Of a stretch of 64,000 bases of DNA, positions 26,929-36,653 are shown piece after piece. Numbering within the stretch: the first letter of the stretch is position 1; every line of letters begins with the position of its first letter. Source of the stretch: Cytobacillus sp. NCCP-133 (GTDB lineage: Bacteria > Bacillota > Bacilli > Bacillales > Cytobacillaceae). A program made the position numbers and the translations under genes. The stretch lies in assembly GCF_026011715.1 (NCBI RefSeq), contig NZ_BRVM01000010.1, positions 62,001 through 126,000 of the forward strand. Reading direction: 5' to 3'. Under the pieces are notes generated by a model, which saw only the letters and a program-made list of their open reading frames with translations, searched no databases and was not told the origin of the DNA.

Positions 26929-27390
26929 TTATTCGTCGGCACCTGCTTTCTTGTCATTAGAAATCGATAAGCCAAGCTTCTTTAGCAGTTCGATTGCTGT
27001 CTCTTTTTCCTGATTGGAGAGCTCTGACATTAATGAATGGATATGCTTTTCGTGGTCAGGGAAAATTCTATCGATGAAAGCTTTTCCCTCATCAGTAATC
27101 TGGGCAAAGGTAACCCTTCTGTCATTGGGGCAGGCTACCCTTTTTAAAAACCCCTTTTGTTCAAGCTTGTCCACGACATAAGTAATGCTTCCGCTCGCTA
27201 ACAGTATTTTCCCGCCGATTTGCTGCAATGGCTGGTCTCCTTTATGGTATAGAAGCTCTAATACTGCAAATTCAGTTGGATTTAAGCCGTAAGATTGTAT
27301 AAGTTTATTTACATTTTCATTGATTGCCCTGTAAGCTCTAGAAAGGACAATAAATAATTTCAACGATTGGCCGATCTGTTCAGAACCCAT
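26929..27390 (-). CDS. mhqR: MarR-family regulator (MhqR/YkvE-like)
   Basis: This winged-helix protein of about 153 residues has LSRAYRAINENVNKLIQSYGL, then LAVLELLYHKGD-type recognition helices, ASGSITYVVDKLEQKGFLKR and the wing DRRVTFAQITDEG. It resembles B. subtilis MhqR, a repressor of quinone-detoxification dioxygenase genes, and lies beside kinD as there. The ATG at 27390 is chosen because the TTG at 27399 is adjacent to the AAAGGGA site. The usual neighbours motA and motB are absent. The target genes are not visible in the window. The MhqR assignment rests partly on position. Confidence 0.75.
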   Translation of the reverse strand: MGSEQIGQSLKLFIVLSRAYRAINENVNKLIQSYGLNPTEFAVLELLYHKGDQPLQQIGGKILLASGSITYVVDKLEQKGFLKRVACPNDRRVTFAQITDEGKAFIDRIFPDHEKHIHSLMSELSNQEKETAIELLKKLGLSISNDKKAGADE

Positions 27391-27474
27391 TCTATCCAAT
27401 CCCTTTACCTTTTAATTAGTAGCATTTTTCTTCATTATAGTTCAAAATTATTATAGGTAACAGGAAGAAAGCTG

Positions 27475-29079
27475 TCAATTTACCAATAGGTCCCCTCCAT
27501 TGCCAGCTACCACTTTCCAGTTGTGATTTAATGAAGGCATGATTTTTTTATTTTCTAATAAATAATTTGCGATCAGCTCAGTCATATCAGTCAGAATTTC
27601 TTTCACTACCGGCTTGTCTCTGAACATGGTATAACCCCCTCCTCCGGCAGCACGGTAATTATTCATTACCACTTCATACTCTGCATCTTCCATCACAGGC
27701 TGCCCTTTAAATTGAAGGGCTATTACCCGTTCCCCTTTTGGACGCGAGACATCAATTTCATATTGAATGCCTTCCCACATATCGTAATTATAGTGTTGTG
27801 GCTTCGGATAAGAAAATTCAGGGTTTACAATAACTTCAGTGTCACCTTTCAGTTCAAAATAGGCAGCTGAGCGCTCCAAAGCACCCTTTATGTCTTTCCC
27901 TGTAACTTTAAGCACACTCAATGAATTAGGATATATGTAGTTAGAAACAATCTCTCTCATCGTTACTTGATGGCTTAGGCCTGGTGCACTTTCATGAAAC
28001 AGCGCTGTGCACGATATATCAGTCCCCGCCGCTTCCATTTGCACTTTGTTAAAGAATTCAATCAGTGGGTGTTCCCTTAATCGCGCTTCAAAAATATCAT
28101 CAATCAGCATATCGCCCTCTATTTCACCAATGACTGTATCCAGCCATTTTTGCGTTTTGGCTTCATAGTAATCCGCTATATTTAGAATCGCTTCATCCGG
28201 AGGAACTTCTTTTGCAGATATTAAAGTTGAGTGCTTTTCAGCAATCAGCCAATCATTGTGGTTCTTTTTGAATTTCACCGTAACCTTTGCAAGAGCTTGC
28301 CCATTAAATCCTGGCTGGACAACTGAAACTCCATTGATTTTGCCCTCTTCTATAAATCGGTGCTGGTGCCCGGTAATCAGCACATCAATCCCAGGCACTT
28401 CAGTACAAATTTTGTATGCCTCATTTTCTCCTGTTTGTTCTTCAGTCGGCTCACCAGTGCTTAGGTCTCTTTCAAAACCTCCATGATAAGAAACAATAAT
28501 TATGTCGGGCTTTTCTTCCTCCTGAACATAGGGAATCCATCTTTTTAAACTGGCTACTGCTGATTCGAAGGCCAGGTTCTCAATATGCTGCTTTTTTTCC
28601 CAATTCGGTATGTACCGGGTTGTCACACCGATCACCACTGCTTTTAACCCATTTGGAAAGGTTTTAATTTTGTATGGAAGTCCAAAATAGGTTTCTTTTG
28701 TTGTACTGAATAAAATATTGGCGGCCAGCCATGGAAAGTTTGACTCGCTGACAGCTCTTGCAAGAATGCTTTTCCCATAATTAAATTCATGATTCCCAAT
28801 AACAGCTGCATCATACTCGAGCTTATTTAATATTTGAATCATGGGGTTTTTTTGGCTAATTAAAAAACGGGAGTAATAATAAGTTAGCGGTGTACCCTGA
28901 ATTAAATCTCCATTATCTATTAAGATTGATATCTCGGACTTCTCCTTTTCTTTCTTTATCAGTGCAGCAAGCTTTCCTAATCCATGGTCAGCATGCTCGC
29001 CATTTCCATATAAATAAGGGAAAATATGTCCATGGATATCGCTTGTGGCGAAAATTGACAGAATTACCTCTGCTTTCAT
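27475..29079 (-). CDS. 5'-nucleotidase / 2',3'-cyclic phosphodiesterase family protein
   Basis: The 534-residue protein has an N-terminal metallophosphoesterase domain (FATSDIHGH, DNGDLIQGTP, GNHEFNYG, VSYHGGFERD, TGHQHRFI) and a C-terminal 5'-nucleotidase domain (LKVTGKDIKGALERSA, EVVMNNYRAAGGGGY). No signal peptide is evident, unlike the secreted YfkN type, so it probably acts inside the cell on nucleotides. AGGAGGGG is 6-7 bases from the ATG. It is divergent from kinD and its stop lies just upstream of the MarR gene start. Confidence 0.9.
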   Translation of the reverse strand: MKAEVILSIFATSDIHGHIFPYLYGNGEHADHGLGKLAALIKKEKEKSEISILIDNGDLIQGTPLTYYYSRFLISQKNPMIQILNKLEYDAAVIGNHEFNYGKSILARAVSESNFPWLAANILFSTTKETYFGLPYKIKTFPNGLKAVVIGVTTRYIPNWEKKQHIENLAFESAVASLKRWIPYVQEEEKPDIIIVSYHGGFERDLSTGEPTEEQTGENEAYKICTEVPGIDVLITGHQHRFIEEGKINGVSVVQPGFNGQALAKVTVKFKKNHNDWLIAEKHSTLISAKEVPPDEAILNIADYYEAKTQKWLDTVIGEIEGDMLIDDIFEARLREHPLIEFFNKVQMEAAGTDISCTALFHESAPGLSHQVTMREIVSNYIYPNSLSVLKVTGKDIKGALERSAAYFELKGDTEVIVNPEFSYPKPQHYNYDMWEGIQYEIDVSRPKGERVIALQFKGQPVMEDAEYEVVMNNYRAAGGGGYTMFRDKPVVKEILTDMTELIANYLLENKKIMPSLNHNWKVVAGNGGDLLVN

Positions 29080-29219
29080 TCAAACCCCTCCTTACTTAAT
29101 AAAATATCATTGCGCAAACAGAATTAAACCTCTTTTTGTACAAAATGGTATAATATTGATAACATCTGCATAAATACGGACTATTTAACTTAAAACTTTA
29201 AAACCTTGGAGTTATATTC

Positions 29220-30725
29220 ATGAATATTCGGTACAGAAATGTATTTTTATATGTTTTAATCGTGATTATTCCTACAGTGTTCGGCAGCTTTTTTTTCTTA
29301 TTGAACGCAGTGGAGCATAGTGATGAAGATAGGCTTGATGAAGCAAGATGGACAGGCTCCATTCACCAGAGGAGCTGGGATCAGCTTATTTCAGAGACAG
29401 TTACTACCCTCGAAATGTTATCAATGACTGCAGGGACATTTAACACAGACCCCAAGAATTTGGAGTCCCTTTTGCAGCAAGCCCTGCAATTGGACCCCCG
29501 GTATGGAGGGATTTATCTTCTGGACAGAACAGGAAAAGTTTTATCAGGATCAAACCAATTTTTCACAGACTCTGATCACTTAGATAAAGAATATATAAAA
29601 GAGGTATACAGAACCAAAGACATTGTGATCTCCAACACCCCGGATACCTTATCTAATGGCCAAACAGTAATTGGCATTGGAAAGCCAGTATTAAATGAAG
29701 AAGGTGAACTTTTATCTATTATTGCAGCCCATATGAGGGTGGATTACGTCCAGAATATCATGCGGCTCCTTACCCCTGATGCAAAATTATCCGTTTTAAA
29801 TTTTGAAGGGAAACCCATTATGGATATTAATATGGATGGAGACTCCTCTTTTTCAGACCAGAACAGCATCTCAATTCCGATAGACAGGCTTCCCTGGACT
29901 ATAAAAGTTGAACTGCCGAAAAGAAAAGTTTTAGATATTATTCAGGATGCAGCCCAATATATCCTGTTTTTGATTATCATCAGTCATATCCTGTTTCTTT
30001 TGATCAAATATTGGAATCTAAAAAAACAAACTGAGAACGAGAAAAAAGAAAATGAACTGCAGAAACTGGAACTAGTCGGCACACTAGCAGCCAGTACAGC
30101 ACACGAAATAAGAAATCCATTAACTGGAATTAGAGGTCTAGTTCAGCTTTTAAGTGAAAAATATACAAATACACATGATCAGTATTATTTTTCCGTTATT
30201 AATAATGAAATCAGCAGAATCAATGAAATAGTCAGTGAGTTTTTAATTCTTGGGAAACCGACAGCCCAAAAAAAAGAAACGATTGACCTTCGAAATATTA
30301 TTAAGGAATTGGAGCCCTTGATTATATCGGAAGCAAATTTGCATAATGTCCGCTTCCTGACTTTTTTGCCAGACAAGCCTGCAGAAGCTGATTGCAACAA
30401 GGACCAAATAAAACAGGTTCTATTAAATATTACAAAAAATGCCTTTGAATCCATGCACAATGGCGGCGATTTAACGATAAAACTAAGCCGGCTCCCATCC
30501 AAGGCCCAAATCAAAATTATTGACACAGGTTCAGGAATACCAGAAGGGGAGATTGAAAAAATATTTACCCCTTTTTACACTTCGAAAGATACAGGCACCG
30601 GCCTTGGACTTGTTGTGTGCCGCCGAATCCTTCAGTCTTTTGGAGGAGAAATCTTTATAACAAGCAAGGAGGATCAAGGAACACAGGTAGATATCTTTTT
30701 GCCAATCCATAAACATAAAGGATAA
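29220..30725 (+). CDS. kinD: Sporulation sensor histidine kinase KinD
   Basis: The 501-residue kinase has a first membrane helix at residues 8-28, an extracytoplasmic Cache-like sensor domain (YGGIYLLDRTGKVLSGS), and a second helix near 245-262. The kinase core has His295 in AASTAHEIRNPLTGIRG, an N-box with NITKNAFESM, and the G-boxes DTGSGIPEG and GTGLGLVVC. Length and domain order match B. subtilis KinD, which feeds phosphate into the Spo0F-Spo0B-Spo0A relay for biofilm and sporulation control. It lies near spo0E and mhqR as in B. subtilis. No response regulator is adjacent, as for other phosphorelay kinases. Confidence 0.9.
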   Translation: MNIRYRNVFLYVLIVIIPTVFGSFFFLLNAVEHSDEDRLDEARWTGSIHQRSWDQLISETVTTLEMLSMTAGTFNTDPKNLESLLQQALQLDPRYGGIYLLDRTGKVLSGSNQFFTDSDHLDKEYIKEVYRTKDIVISNTPDTLSNGQTVIGIGKPVLNEEGELLSIIAAHMRVDYVQNIMRLLTPDAKLSVLNFEGKPIMDINMDGDSSFSDQNSISIPIDRLPWTIKVELPKRKVLDIIQDAAQYILFLIIISHILFLLIKYWNLKKQTENEKKENELQKLELVGTLAASTAHEIRNPLTGIRGLVQLLSEKYTNTHDQYYFSVINNEISRINEIVSEFLILGKPTAQKKETIDLRNIIKELEPLIISEANLHNVRFLTFLPDKPAEADCNKDQIKQVLLNITKNAFESMHNGGDLTIKLSRLPSKAQIKIIDTGSGIPEGEIEKIFTPFYTSKDTGTGLGLVVCRRILQSFGGEIFITSKEDQGTQVDIFLPIHKHKG

Positions 30726-30772
30726 ATTATGAATTTAAAGGTACGGTCAGATAGTGAGGGCACCTTTTAGGT

Positions 30773-31765
30773 TCAAGCTGAATAAATTGGAGCATTTTTT
30801 TCAATTCTATTCTTTAGCTGCTGGAGCATCAGATTAAGATTCTCGTCTCTATCTTCAGGAGCAATTTTCTTGTGGGGAACCGAATATAATGTCACATCCC
30901 TTAGACGCAAAAAATAGGGGAGCTGAATTGCCCAATCTTTGGGCAAAGAATTCTCCTCTTGATATCCTTCTGTAAAAGAAGTTAAAAACCTCTTCCCATA
31001 AGCATTGCTTTCCTTATTATTATGGTCTTTGAAGCGATATAAAAGGGAATAATATAAAGGAATGGCAATATCTGAAGCGAACCAATGATAACAGCAATCG
31101 TCAAAATTAAAAATAAGAATTTCCTTGCTGTCATAAAAAAAATTCCCTGAATGGACGCCAGTATGTATTAGGCCAAAATTCTCCTTGTTTCTCGGCAATG
31201 ATTTCAGCTGCAAAAGAAGCTTTTGGGTATTTTCTATCACTAATGTTTCTGATTTAGGCACATATTTTTCAACCTCGAGAAGATCCTCGTCTTCCCACTG
31301 CATACGATGAACAATTCCATTTTTCGGTTCATAGGCTTTTGCTGCTGAATGCATTTGTGCGTTTGCTCTCCCCAACGCTTTAAATAACCTTTCATTGAAT
31401 CCAGGGGCGGTCACTTTTACCGGCGTTCCTGGAACTTTAGAAAAAAGGCTCGCATAAAAAAGGGAGCCATCCTCAGCAGGTGCCAATTCCACAAATTTCC
31501 CATGATCCGAGTAAAATACCTTTGGAACGCTTATGCCTTGGGAATTTAAGTAATTTACCCAATCCACTTCTGCCAAGAGTTCCGCCTCTGTTCTGTGGGA
31601 AGAGTGAGTTAGCCTCAGAATGAAGGATTCTGAATTTCTATAAACCTCGTATACATAATTTTCAAAATCTCCGAGCTTCTTATATTGGTTTTGTTCTAAT
31701 GAGTAGCAATGAAAAAAACGGTTTAAAATTTCAGCTGTCATTAAGATCTCAACATTTTTTTCCAT
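30773..31765 (-). CDS. APH-fold phosphotransferase-like protein with altered catalytic motif
   Basis: This 330-residue protein of the aminoglycoside-phosphotransferase fold has a small lobe with YEVYRNSESFILRLT (nucleotide lysine region) and a large lobe with LIHTGVHSGNFFYD followed by IFNFDDCCYHW. The usual Brenner motif is HGD/HTD-x-HxxN; here the Asp position is Gly203, coded GGC, one base from GAC. The metal-binding DDC Asp is intact. The change should weaken or abolish phosphotransfer, unless the protein has another role. Substrate unknown; the family includes small-metabolite and homoserine-type kinases. Stop is convergent with kinD. Confidence 0.8.
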   Translation of the reverse strand: MEKNVEILMTAEILNRFFHCYSLEQNQYKKLGDFENYVYEVYRNSESFILRLTHSSHRTEAELLAEVDWVNYLNSQGISVPKVFYSDHGKFVELAPAEDGSLFYASLFSKVPGTPVKVTAPGFNERLFKALGRANAQMHSAAKAYEPKNGIVHRMQWEDEDLLEVEKYVPKSETLVIENTQKLLLQLKSLPRNKENFGLIHTGVHSGNFFYDSKEILIFNFDDCCYHWFASDIAIPLYYSLLYRFKDHNNKESNAYGKRFLTSFTEGYQEENSLPKDWAIQLPYFLRLRDVTLYSVPHKKIAPEDRDENLNLMLQQLKNRIEKNAPIYSA

Positions 31766-31996
31766 CTAAAACCTCAACTTTCCAAATAATCCCAATTATA
31801 TACTATTTAATGTAAAATCAAAATAACAATTTAAAATTCTTTTGATCGATATTCATGAGATAGTGCACAGATGAAATGTGCCTATTTTTGAGTGGTAAAC
31901 CTAAAAAAATGGCAGATAGCCAAAGATTAAAGAATGATGTAAACTATATTTAGATTTTCGAAATTTTCTATTATTCATTTAAAGGAGTCCAGTAAT

Positions 31997-33241
31997 ATGA
32001 GTACCTCTCCTGTTTCAGTCAGTCCTTCTTCATGTCCTCAGCAGGAAACGGCATATCGCATACTGTTTATCATTGGGTTATGTCACCTGTTAAATGACTC
32101 AATTCAATCCATAATTCCTGCTATGTTTCCCATACTGGAGAAATCAATGGGGCTTTCATTTTCACAGCTAGGAATAATTGCCTTTTCCTTAAACATGGTA
32201 TCTTCCATCATGCAGCCGGTAATAGGGATGGCAACAGACAAAAATCCCATTCCCTTTGCTTTGCCCATTGGCTTAACATTTACTTTGTTCGGGGTTTTAG
32301 GTTTAGCATTTGCCCCAAAGTATGAATGGGTTGTGATTTCAGTCTTATTCATTGGGTTAGGTTCAGCTGTCTTCCATCCTGAAGGGTCAAGGGTAGCCTA
32401 TATGGCAGCCGGTCCACGCAGAGGGCTAGCCCAATCCATTTATCAGGTCGGAGGAAACACCGGACAGGCATTGGCTCCTGTTATAACAGCCCTTATCCTT
32501 GTTCCTCTTGGACAAATGGGGGCAGCATGGTTTACCGTGGTTGCAGCCATTGCTGTCGGCTTGTTAATCTATATTGCCTTCTGGTATACGGGCAGGCTTC
32601 AGCAGGAACTATCTGTGCTTGACAGAAAAAAACAGATCCTTACCCATAAAAAAAAGAAGATTTCCAAAGGCGTATGGGGAGCTTTGATCCTGATTCTCTT
32701 TTTAATATTTGCCCGGTCCTGGTACATCTCGGGGATGACAAATTTTTATGCATTTTATGCGATTGAAAAATATTCATTTACTATTGGGGAATCTCAGCTT
32801 TTCTTATTTGCTTTTCTCATATCAGGAGCACTAGGTACCTTTTTCGGCGGTCCCCTTGCTGATCGCTTCGGCAAAAAATCAATCATCTTTTTTTCGATGA
32901 CTCTAACAGTGCCACTCTCACTTCTTATTCCTTTTGTTCCATCAGCTGCCGCATTTATCTTGCTTGTTCTGAGCGGTTTCATTTTAATGTCAAGCTTTTC
33001 CGTTACTGTAGTGTATGCTCAGGAATTAATCCCGGGCAAGATTGGCACAATGGCTGGATTAACAGTCGGGCTTGCATTCGGGATGGGTGCAATTGGCTCT
33101 GTCGCACTGGGCTATATAGCTGACACATTCGGCCTGGCAAATATGATTGTATTCACCGGCTTTCTTCCAGTGCTGGGATTGTTGACTTTGCTGCTGCCTT
33201 CAGACAGCACTGTTTCGGAATGGAATACGAAAAAAATATAA
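31997..33241 (+). CDS. MFS transporter of the fosmidomycin-resistance (Fsr) type
   Basis: The 414-residue protein has 12 hydrophobic helices. LCHLLNDSIQSIIPAMFPIL in helix 1 and VFHPEGSRVAYMAAGPRRG after helix 4 are the hallmarks of the Fsr/YfnC group, which exports drugs such as fosmidomycin. The second half has GPLADRFGKKSIIFFS, a repeated MFS loop. AAAGGAG is 9 bases from the ATG. It is followed by a strong terminator shared with the convergent hemerythrin gene. Natural substrate unknown. Confidence 0.88.
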   Translation: MSTSPVSVSPSSCPQQETAYRILFIIGLCHLLNDSIQSIIPAMFPILEKSMGLSFSQLGIIAFSLNMVSSIMQPVIGMATDKNPIPFALPIGLTFTLFGVLGLAFAPKYEWVVISVLFIGLGSAVFHPEGSRVAYMAAGPRRGLAQSIYQVGGNTGQALAPVITALILVPLGQMGAAWFTVVAAIAVGLLIYIAFWYTGRLQQELSVLDRKKQILTHKKKKISKGVWGALILILFLIFARSWYISGMTNFYAFYAIEKYSFTIGESQLFLFAFLISGALGTFFGGPLADRFGKKSIIFFSMTLTVPLSLLIPFVPSAAAFILLVLSGFILMSSFSVTVVYAQELIPGKIGTMAGLTVGLAFGMGAIGSVALGYIADTFGLANMIVFTGFLPVLGLLTLLLPSDSTVSEWNTKKI

Positions 33242-33270
33242 AGAAGGAGGGAACAGTCCCTCCTTCTTTA
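33241..33270. terminator. Bidirectional terminator
   Basis: AAGAAGGAGGG-AACAGT-CCCTCCTTCTT then TTATA, between convergent genes. Confidence 0.85.
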
Positions 33271-33789
33271 TATTTCATTTATTTTATTATATAGTTCTGT
33301 TTTCTCATTTTCCGAAAGCAGATTTTCTGCCATTGGAAACAGAATATTTTCTTCTTTTGCAAAGTGTTGAGTTAATGTATAGTAAGCATTTTTTATCAGA
33401 CCGGCATGATGGGCTATCTCATTCCCAGTCATGTTCTCCGTATTCTCCGCAGCTTCCATATAGGTCTTTATATAGCCTTTCGCCTGATCATGTTCATATT
33501 CCATGACAGCAATCGGGCCCGTTCCTTTTCCAAGATACTGCTCCATCATACGGAAAAGCACGCCTTCTTCTCTTTCTGAATGTGGATCAAGTGCTTGAAT
33601 GAAGCTTCGAACTTTCTCTGTCAACAGATTAAAAGCTGCTTTATCTGGTGACTCTTCGATTTTCAAGCTTATTCGCAGCAGCTCTTCAAGCATAGCAAGC
33701 AAGGGAGGATGCTCCTCTTTTAACTGTTTTAGCCCTCGGCTCAGAGCTACAGAACCATTCCCCATCATTGAACTCATACAACCTTCCAT
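33268..33789 (-). CDS. Hemerythrin HHE-domain protein
   Basis: The 173-residue, mostly helical protein has the iron-ligand pattern of hemerythrin-like cation-binding domains: EHPPLLAMLEE, PHSEREEGVLF, EYEHDQAKGY and HFAKEENILFPMAE. These place five His and two carboxylates around a di-iron site. Such proteins sense or buffer oxygen and nitric oxide or repair iron-sulfur clusters. AGGAGGGG lies before the ATG with suitable spacing. It is single-gene, with no nitrate or NO genes nearby. Confidence 0.9.
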   Translation of the reverse strand: MEGCMSSMMGNGSVALSRGLKQLKEEHPPLLAMLEELLRISLKIEESPDKAAFNLLTEKVRSFIQALDPHSEREEGVLFRMMEQYLGKGTGPIAVMEYEHDQAKGYIKTYMEAAENTENMTGNEIAHHAGLIKNAYYTLTQHFAKEENILFPMAENLLSENEKTELYNKINEI

Positions 33790-34029
33790 TTGATTAATCC
33801 CCTCCTATGTTTTATACGTTCAGTATAAGAGGCAATGAAAGATTTTGATGTGATAGCAATCACAAAGGTTAGAAGTACATAAGTTAATAATTTTCAAAAA
33901 ATTATAACAATTAGAGTGCAAATTTCCCCTTTCTGCCATATAATAAAGGTAAGATATAATCTTTGCAATCTCGTATTATATGCCGCAGGTTATTTGCATA
34001 GCTAAAAAAATATGTTAGGAGGATTTCTT

Positions 34030-34350
34030 ATGTATCAGCCAAACTATATTGATTTTTATCAAAAAAGCCTTATTCCTGCTGGTGCAGCTGACCCGTCCCT
34101 TTCCTTCGGGTATACCCATTGGCTAATAGCGCTAGAAGGGCAGCTAAAAGAACAGGAAAAAGAATTTTACTGCTGGAAAGTACTAATTTACCCATCCAAT
34201 TCAGAAGGCAGTTTTTCATGGAACAAGGAGCTTTATTCTTCTCCTCACTACGAATGCATTCATAAAGCCTTCGATCATGCAAAAGAACTGGAGGCGAACG
34301 TCAAAGGCTCCCAGCTTGGATTTTTAAAAAGAAATGAAAAAATCAGCTAA
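34030..34350 (+). CDS. Small hypothetical protein
   Basis: This 106-residue soluble protein (MYQPNYIDFYQKSLIPAG ... HWLIALEGQLKEQEKEF) has alternating aromatic and charged residues and no membrane segment. AGGAGGATTTCTT directly before the ATG gives strong translation support, so I chose this start over an earlier in-frame ATG at 34012 that overlaps the site. No family recognised. Monocistronic; no clear terminator is visible. Confidence 0.65.
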   Translation: MYQPNYIDFYQKSLIPAGAADPSLSFGYTHWLIALEGQLKEQEKEFYCWKVLIYPSNSEGSFSWNKELYSSPHYECIHKAFDHAKELEANVKGSQLGFLKRNEKIS

Positions 34351-34969
34351 CCTCACAAATAACTCCTCTTTATGCTTCATCCTTTTTTACCTTCAAATGT
34401 GAAAAAACATACATATAGGTATATACTACTTTACTTGCATATCCCCTAACTGACGAAAAGAAAATTTAATATTGCCCATAGCCTGCATGTTAATTGCCTC
34501 AGCAAATAATTTTGGGCGTTATTGCTCCTGATTTCTTACCATTTTCACTTATGGAGATGACTTCGGGCGCTGATCTTTTTGATTCTTTTCTATTTTGTAT
34601 CCTCTTATGATCCGTTGTATGAAAGCTAAATGCAGAGTCTCCAAAAAAGAGCTTAGAAGATTCTCTAAGCTCACAGATTATAGGGGGTCAACTATAAAAA
34701 GTCCGACCATCTTAAGTTTAACAGGTTATTATGATAAAAATAAGATACTAAAGCACTATTACTTAAAAGCATTAACGCGGTGATTTATACTATACTTATT
34801 AAGCGGGCACGTTTTCAATAACCCTTAATTTCTTTTAGTCAAATAGTCTTTTCTATGCTAAAAAAGGCTTAATAGATTCATTATAACTTGGTAACAGTTT
34901 GTTCATAAATTCTCGGTATAATTAATATGTATTGAAAAAACTCTTTTTTCATTTAGTCCCCCTTTTTCT
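34351..34969. other. Gene-free region of about 620 bases
   Basis: I see no supported gene. A hairpin GAGCTTAGA-AGATT-CTCTAAGCTC lies near 34650. A -10-like TATAAT occurs at about 34917, 50 bases before a strong plus-strand terminator, which would make a very short transcript if used. Confidence 0.4.
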
Positions 34970-35003
34970 AAACCGGCCAATTTGAATGGCCGGTTTTTTT
35001 ATC
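34970..35003 (+). terminator. Plus-strand terminator without an obvious gene
   Basis: AAACCGGCCA-ATTTGAA-TGGCCGGTTT followed by TTTT. Confidence 0.75.
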
Positions 35004-35022
35004 TATCAAAGAACTAAAACAA

Positions 35023-35052
35023 AAAGATGATGCAGCTTCCAGCATCATCTTA
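35023..35052 (-). terminator. Terminator of the fixABCX operon
   Basis: AAGATGATGC-8-GCATCATCTT, followed on the minus strand by TTTGTTTT, 22 bases after the fixX stop. Confidence 0.8.
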
Positions 35053-35073
35053 CATACACTTATCTTATAATTT

Positions 35074-35358
35074 CTATGCAAGCCTAAACACAATTCCATG
35101 TCCGCCTTTTGGGTACTCCCATTTAATATTTTGATATGGACAGCCGATGCGGCAGCTGCCACATTCATGGCAGCCCTCGTATCCTACTTGCATTCTTAAG
35201 CCTTCCCATTTGTAGACTTCGGCAGGGCAGAAAATGGTGCAAATTTTATCGGGGCATTTTGTCATGCAGATTTCATGGTCCAATACAGTAAGATGTGATT
35301 TTGTGTCTGCCTTAAAACGAACAAGGTACTGTTTTTCTTCGATCGTTTTGGTTGACAT
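35074..35358 (-). CDS. fixX: Ferredoxin-like protein FixX
   Basis: The 94-residue iron-sulfur protein has CMTKCPDKICTIFCPAEVYKW followed by GCHECGSCRIGCPYQ, matching the ferredoxin-like partner of ETF-quinone oxidoreductase. It should pass electrons from the FixAB flavoprotein to FixC. The ATG overlaps the fixC stop by one base, showing translational coupling. It is the last gene of the operon and is followed by a terminator. Confidence 0.93.
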   Translation of the reverse strand: MSTKTIEEKQYLVRFKADTKSHLTVLDHEICMTKCPDKICTIFCPAEVYKWEGLRMQVGYEGCHECGSCRIGCPYQNIKWEYPKGGHGIVFRLA

Positions 35359-36653
35359 TATTTCACCGCCTTCCATGCTCTGTACATATCTTGCAGTATA
35401 CGAATGGTGCCGCGACCGCTTGTGAAGCTCTTCATGATCTCTTTTTGCTTCTCTTTTTTAGGTGTTCCATCGACTGTGAAGAACTTGCTGGCTGCCCGGT
35501 TCATCATTGGCACGTATTCCTTAAAGTATTGCGGATAATGCTCAAATGTGTGGGCAGCATCCTTATATTTCTCCAAGTCCTTTATGATAAAACTTTGGTA
35601 CAGTGCTTCCCTGTATTGATTTAAGCTTGCTTCACTGAAGTCGCCTCGGCTTTTGGCTTCTATGATAGTTTCAGCAGCCATTTTTCCAGATGCCATTGCC
35701 ATATTGGATCCTTCACGATGGATTGCATTAACTAGCTGAGCAGCATCACCTACAAGTAGGACACCGTTCCCTGCCACTTTTGGCACAGAATGATAACCGC
35801 CTTCAGGTATCAAATGAGCCAGGTACTCAGCTGATTCACCTCCTTCAATTAAAGGTCTTACCATAGGATGATTCTTCAGATAATCAAGCAAGTCATAGGG
35901 TTTCATCTTTGCCTTAATCATGCTTGAGAGCGTTGTACCAACACCGATATTGATGCTTTCTTTATTTGTATAGATAAACGCTGTCCCCAGATTGCCTTTT
36001 GTAGAGTCTCCAAATATCTCGATTGTACAGCCTTGGTTGTCTTCTAAATTAAAGCGGTCATTAATCTTGTCTTTCGTAAGGTTTACCACTTCCATCACTG
36101 TCAGCGCCACTTCATCAGGCCGGAATTCTTTATGATAGCCCAGCTGCTTCGCAAGCAGGGAATTTACACCATCCGCCAGAACCACAACATCCGCAAAAAC
36201 ATCCCCATCTGGCCGGTCCGTTCTTACGCCAACCACCTTTCCATTTTCAGTTAAACATTCCAATACGACTGTTTCATTTATTAGAAGGACACCTTGTTCA
36301 ACACCTTTATTTGCGAACCATTGATCAAATGGAGCTCGAAGCACAGTGAAGTTATTGTATGGCTCCTTCCCCCATTCAAGCCCCTTATATCCAAAGCTGA
36401 CAGAGGACTCTTTATCCATCATCCAAAATCGCTGTTCGATGACCGGACGCTCTAATGGTGCTTCTTTCCAAAATTCAGGAATGATCTCTTCCATTTGCTT
36501 ACGATATAACACACCGCCCATTACATTTTTGCTTCCGGGATATTCACCTCTCTCGATTTGCAATACCTTCAGGCCATTTTTTGCACATACATATGCGCAG
36601 GAGGTTCCTGCTGGTCCGGCTCCCACAACGATTACATCAAACTTTTCAGACAT
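35358..36653 (-). CDS. fixC: FixC, ETF-quinone oxidoreductase-like flavoprotein
   Basis: This FAD protein of about 431 residues has a Rossmann FAD site VVGAGPAGTSCAYVCAKNG at residues 8-26 and the second GD motif GNGVLLVGDAAQLVNAIHREGSNMA near 290. It belongs to the FixC/ETF-QO family. In FixABCX it forms the quinone branch of electron bifurcation. The ATG at 36653 is 8 bases after a full AAGGAGGTGA site, so the upstream frame is not used. It overlaps fixB by 8 bases. Confidence 0.94.
   Translation of the reverse strand: MSEKFDVIVVGAGPAGTSCAYVCAKNGLKVLQIERGEYPGSKNVMGGVLYRKQMEEIIPEFWKEAPLERPVIEQRFWMMDKESSVSFGYKGLEWGKEPYNNFTVLRAPFDQWFANKGVEQGVLLINETVVLECLTENGKVVGVRTDRPDGDVFADVVVLADGVNSLLAKQLGYHKEFRPDEVALTVMEVVNLTKDKINDRFNLEDNQGCTIEIFGDSTKGNLGTAFIYTNKESINIGVGTTLSSMIKAKMKPYDLLDYLKNHPMVRPLIEGGESAEYLAHLIPEGGYHSVPKVAGNGVLLVGDAAQLVNAIHREGSNMAMASGKMAAETIIEAKSRGDFSEASLNQYREALYQSFIIKDLEKYKDAAHTFEHYPQYFKEYVPMMNRAASKFFTVDGTPKKEKQKEIMKSFTSGRGTIRILQDMYRAWKAVK

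Noticed and set aside
34595..34783. Plus-strand 62-residue frame
   Set aside because: No ribosome site and no protein-like pattern; crosses a hairpin.
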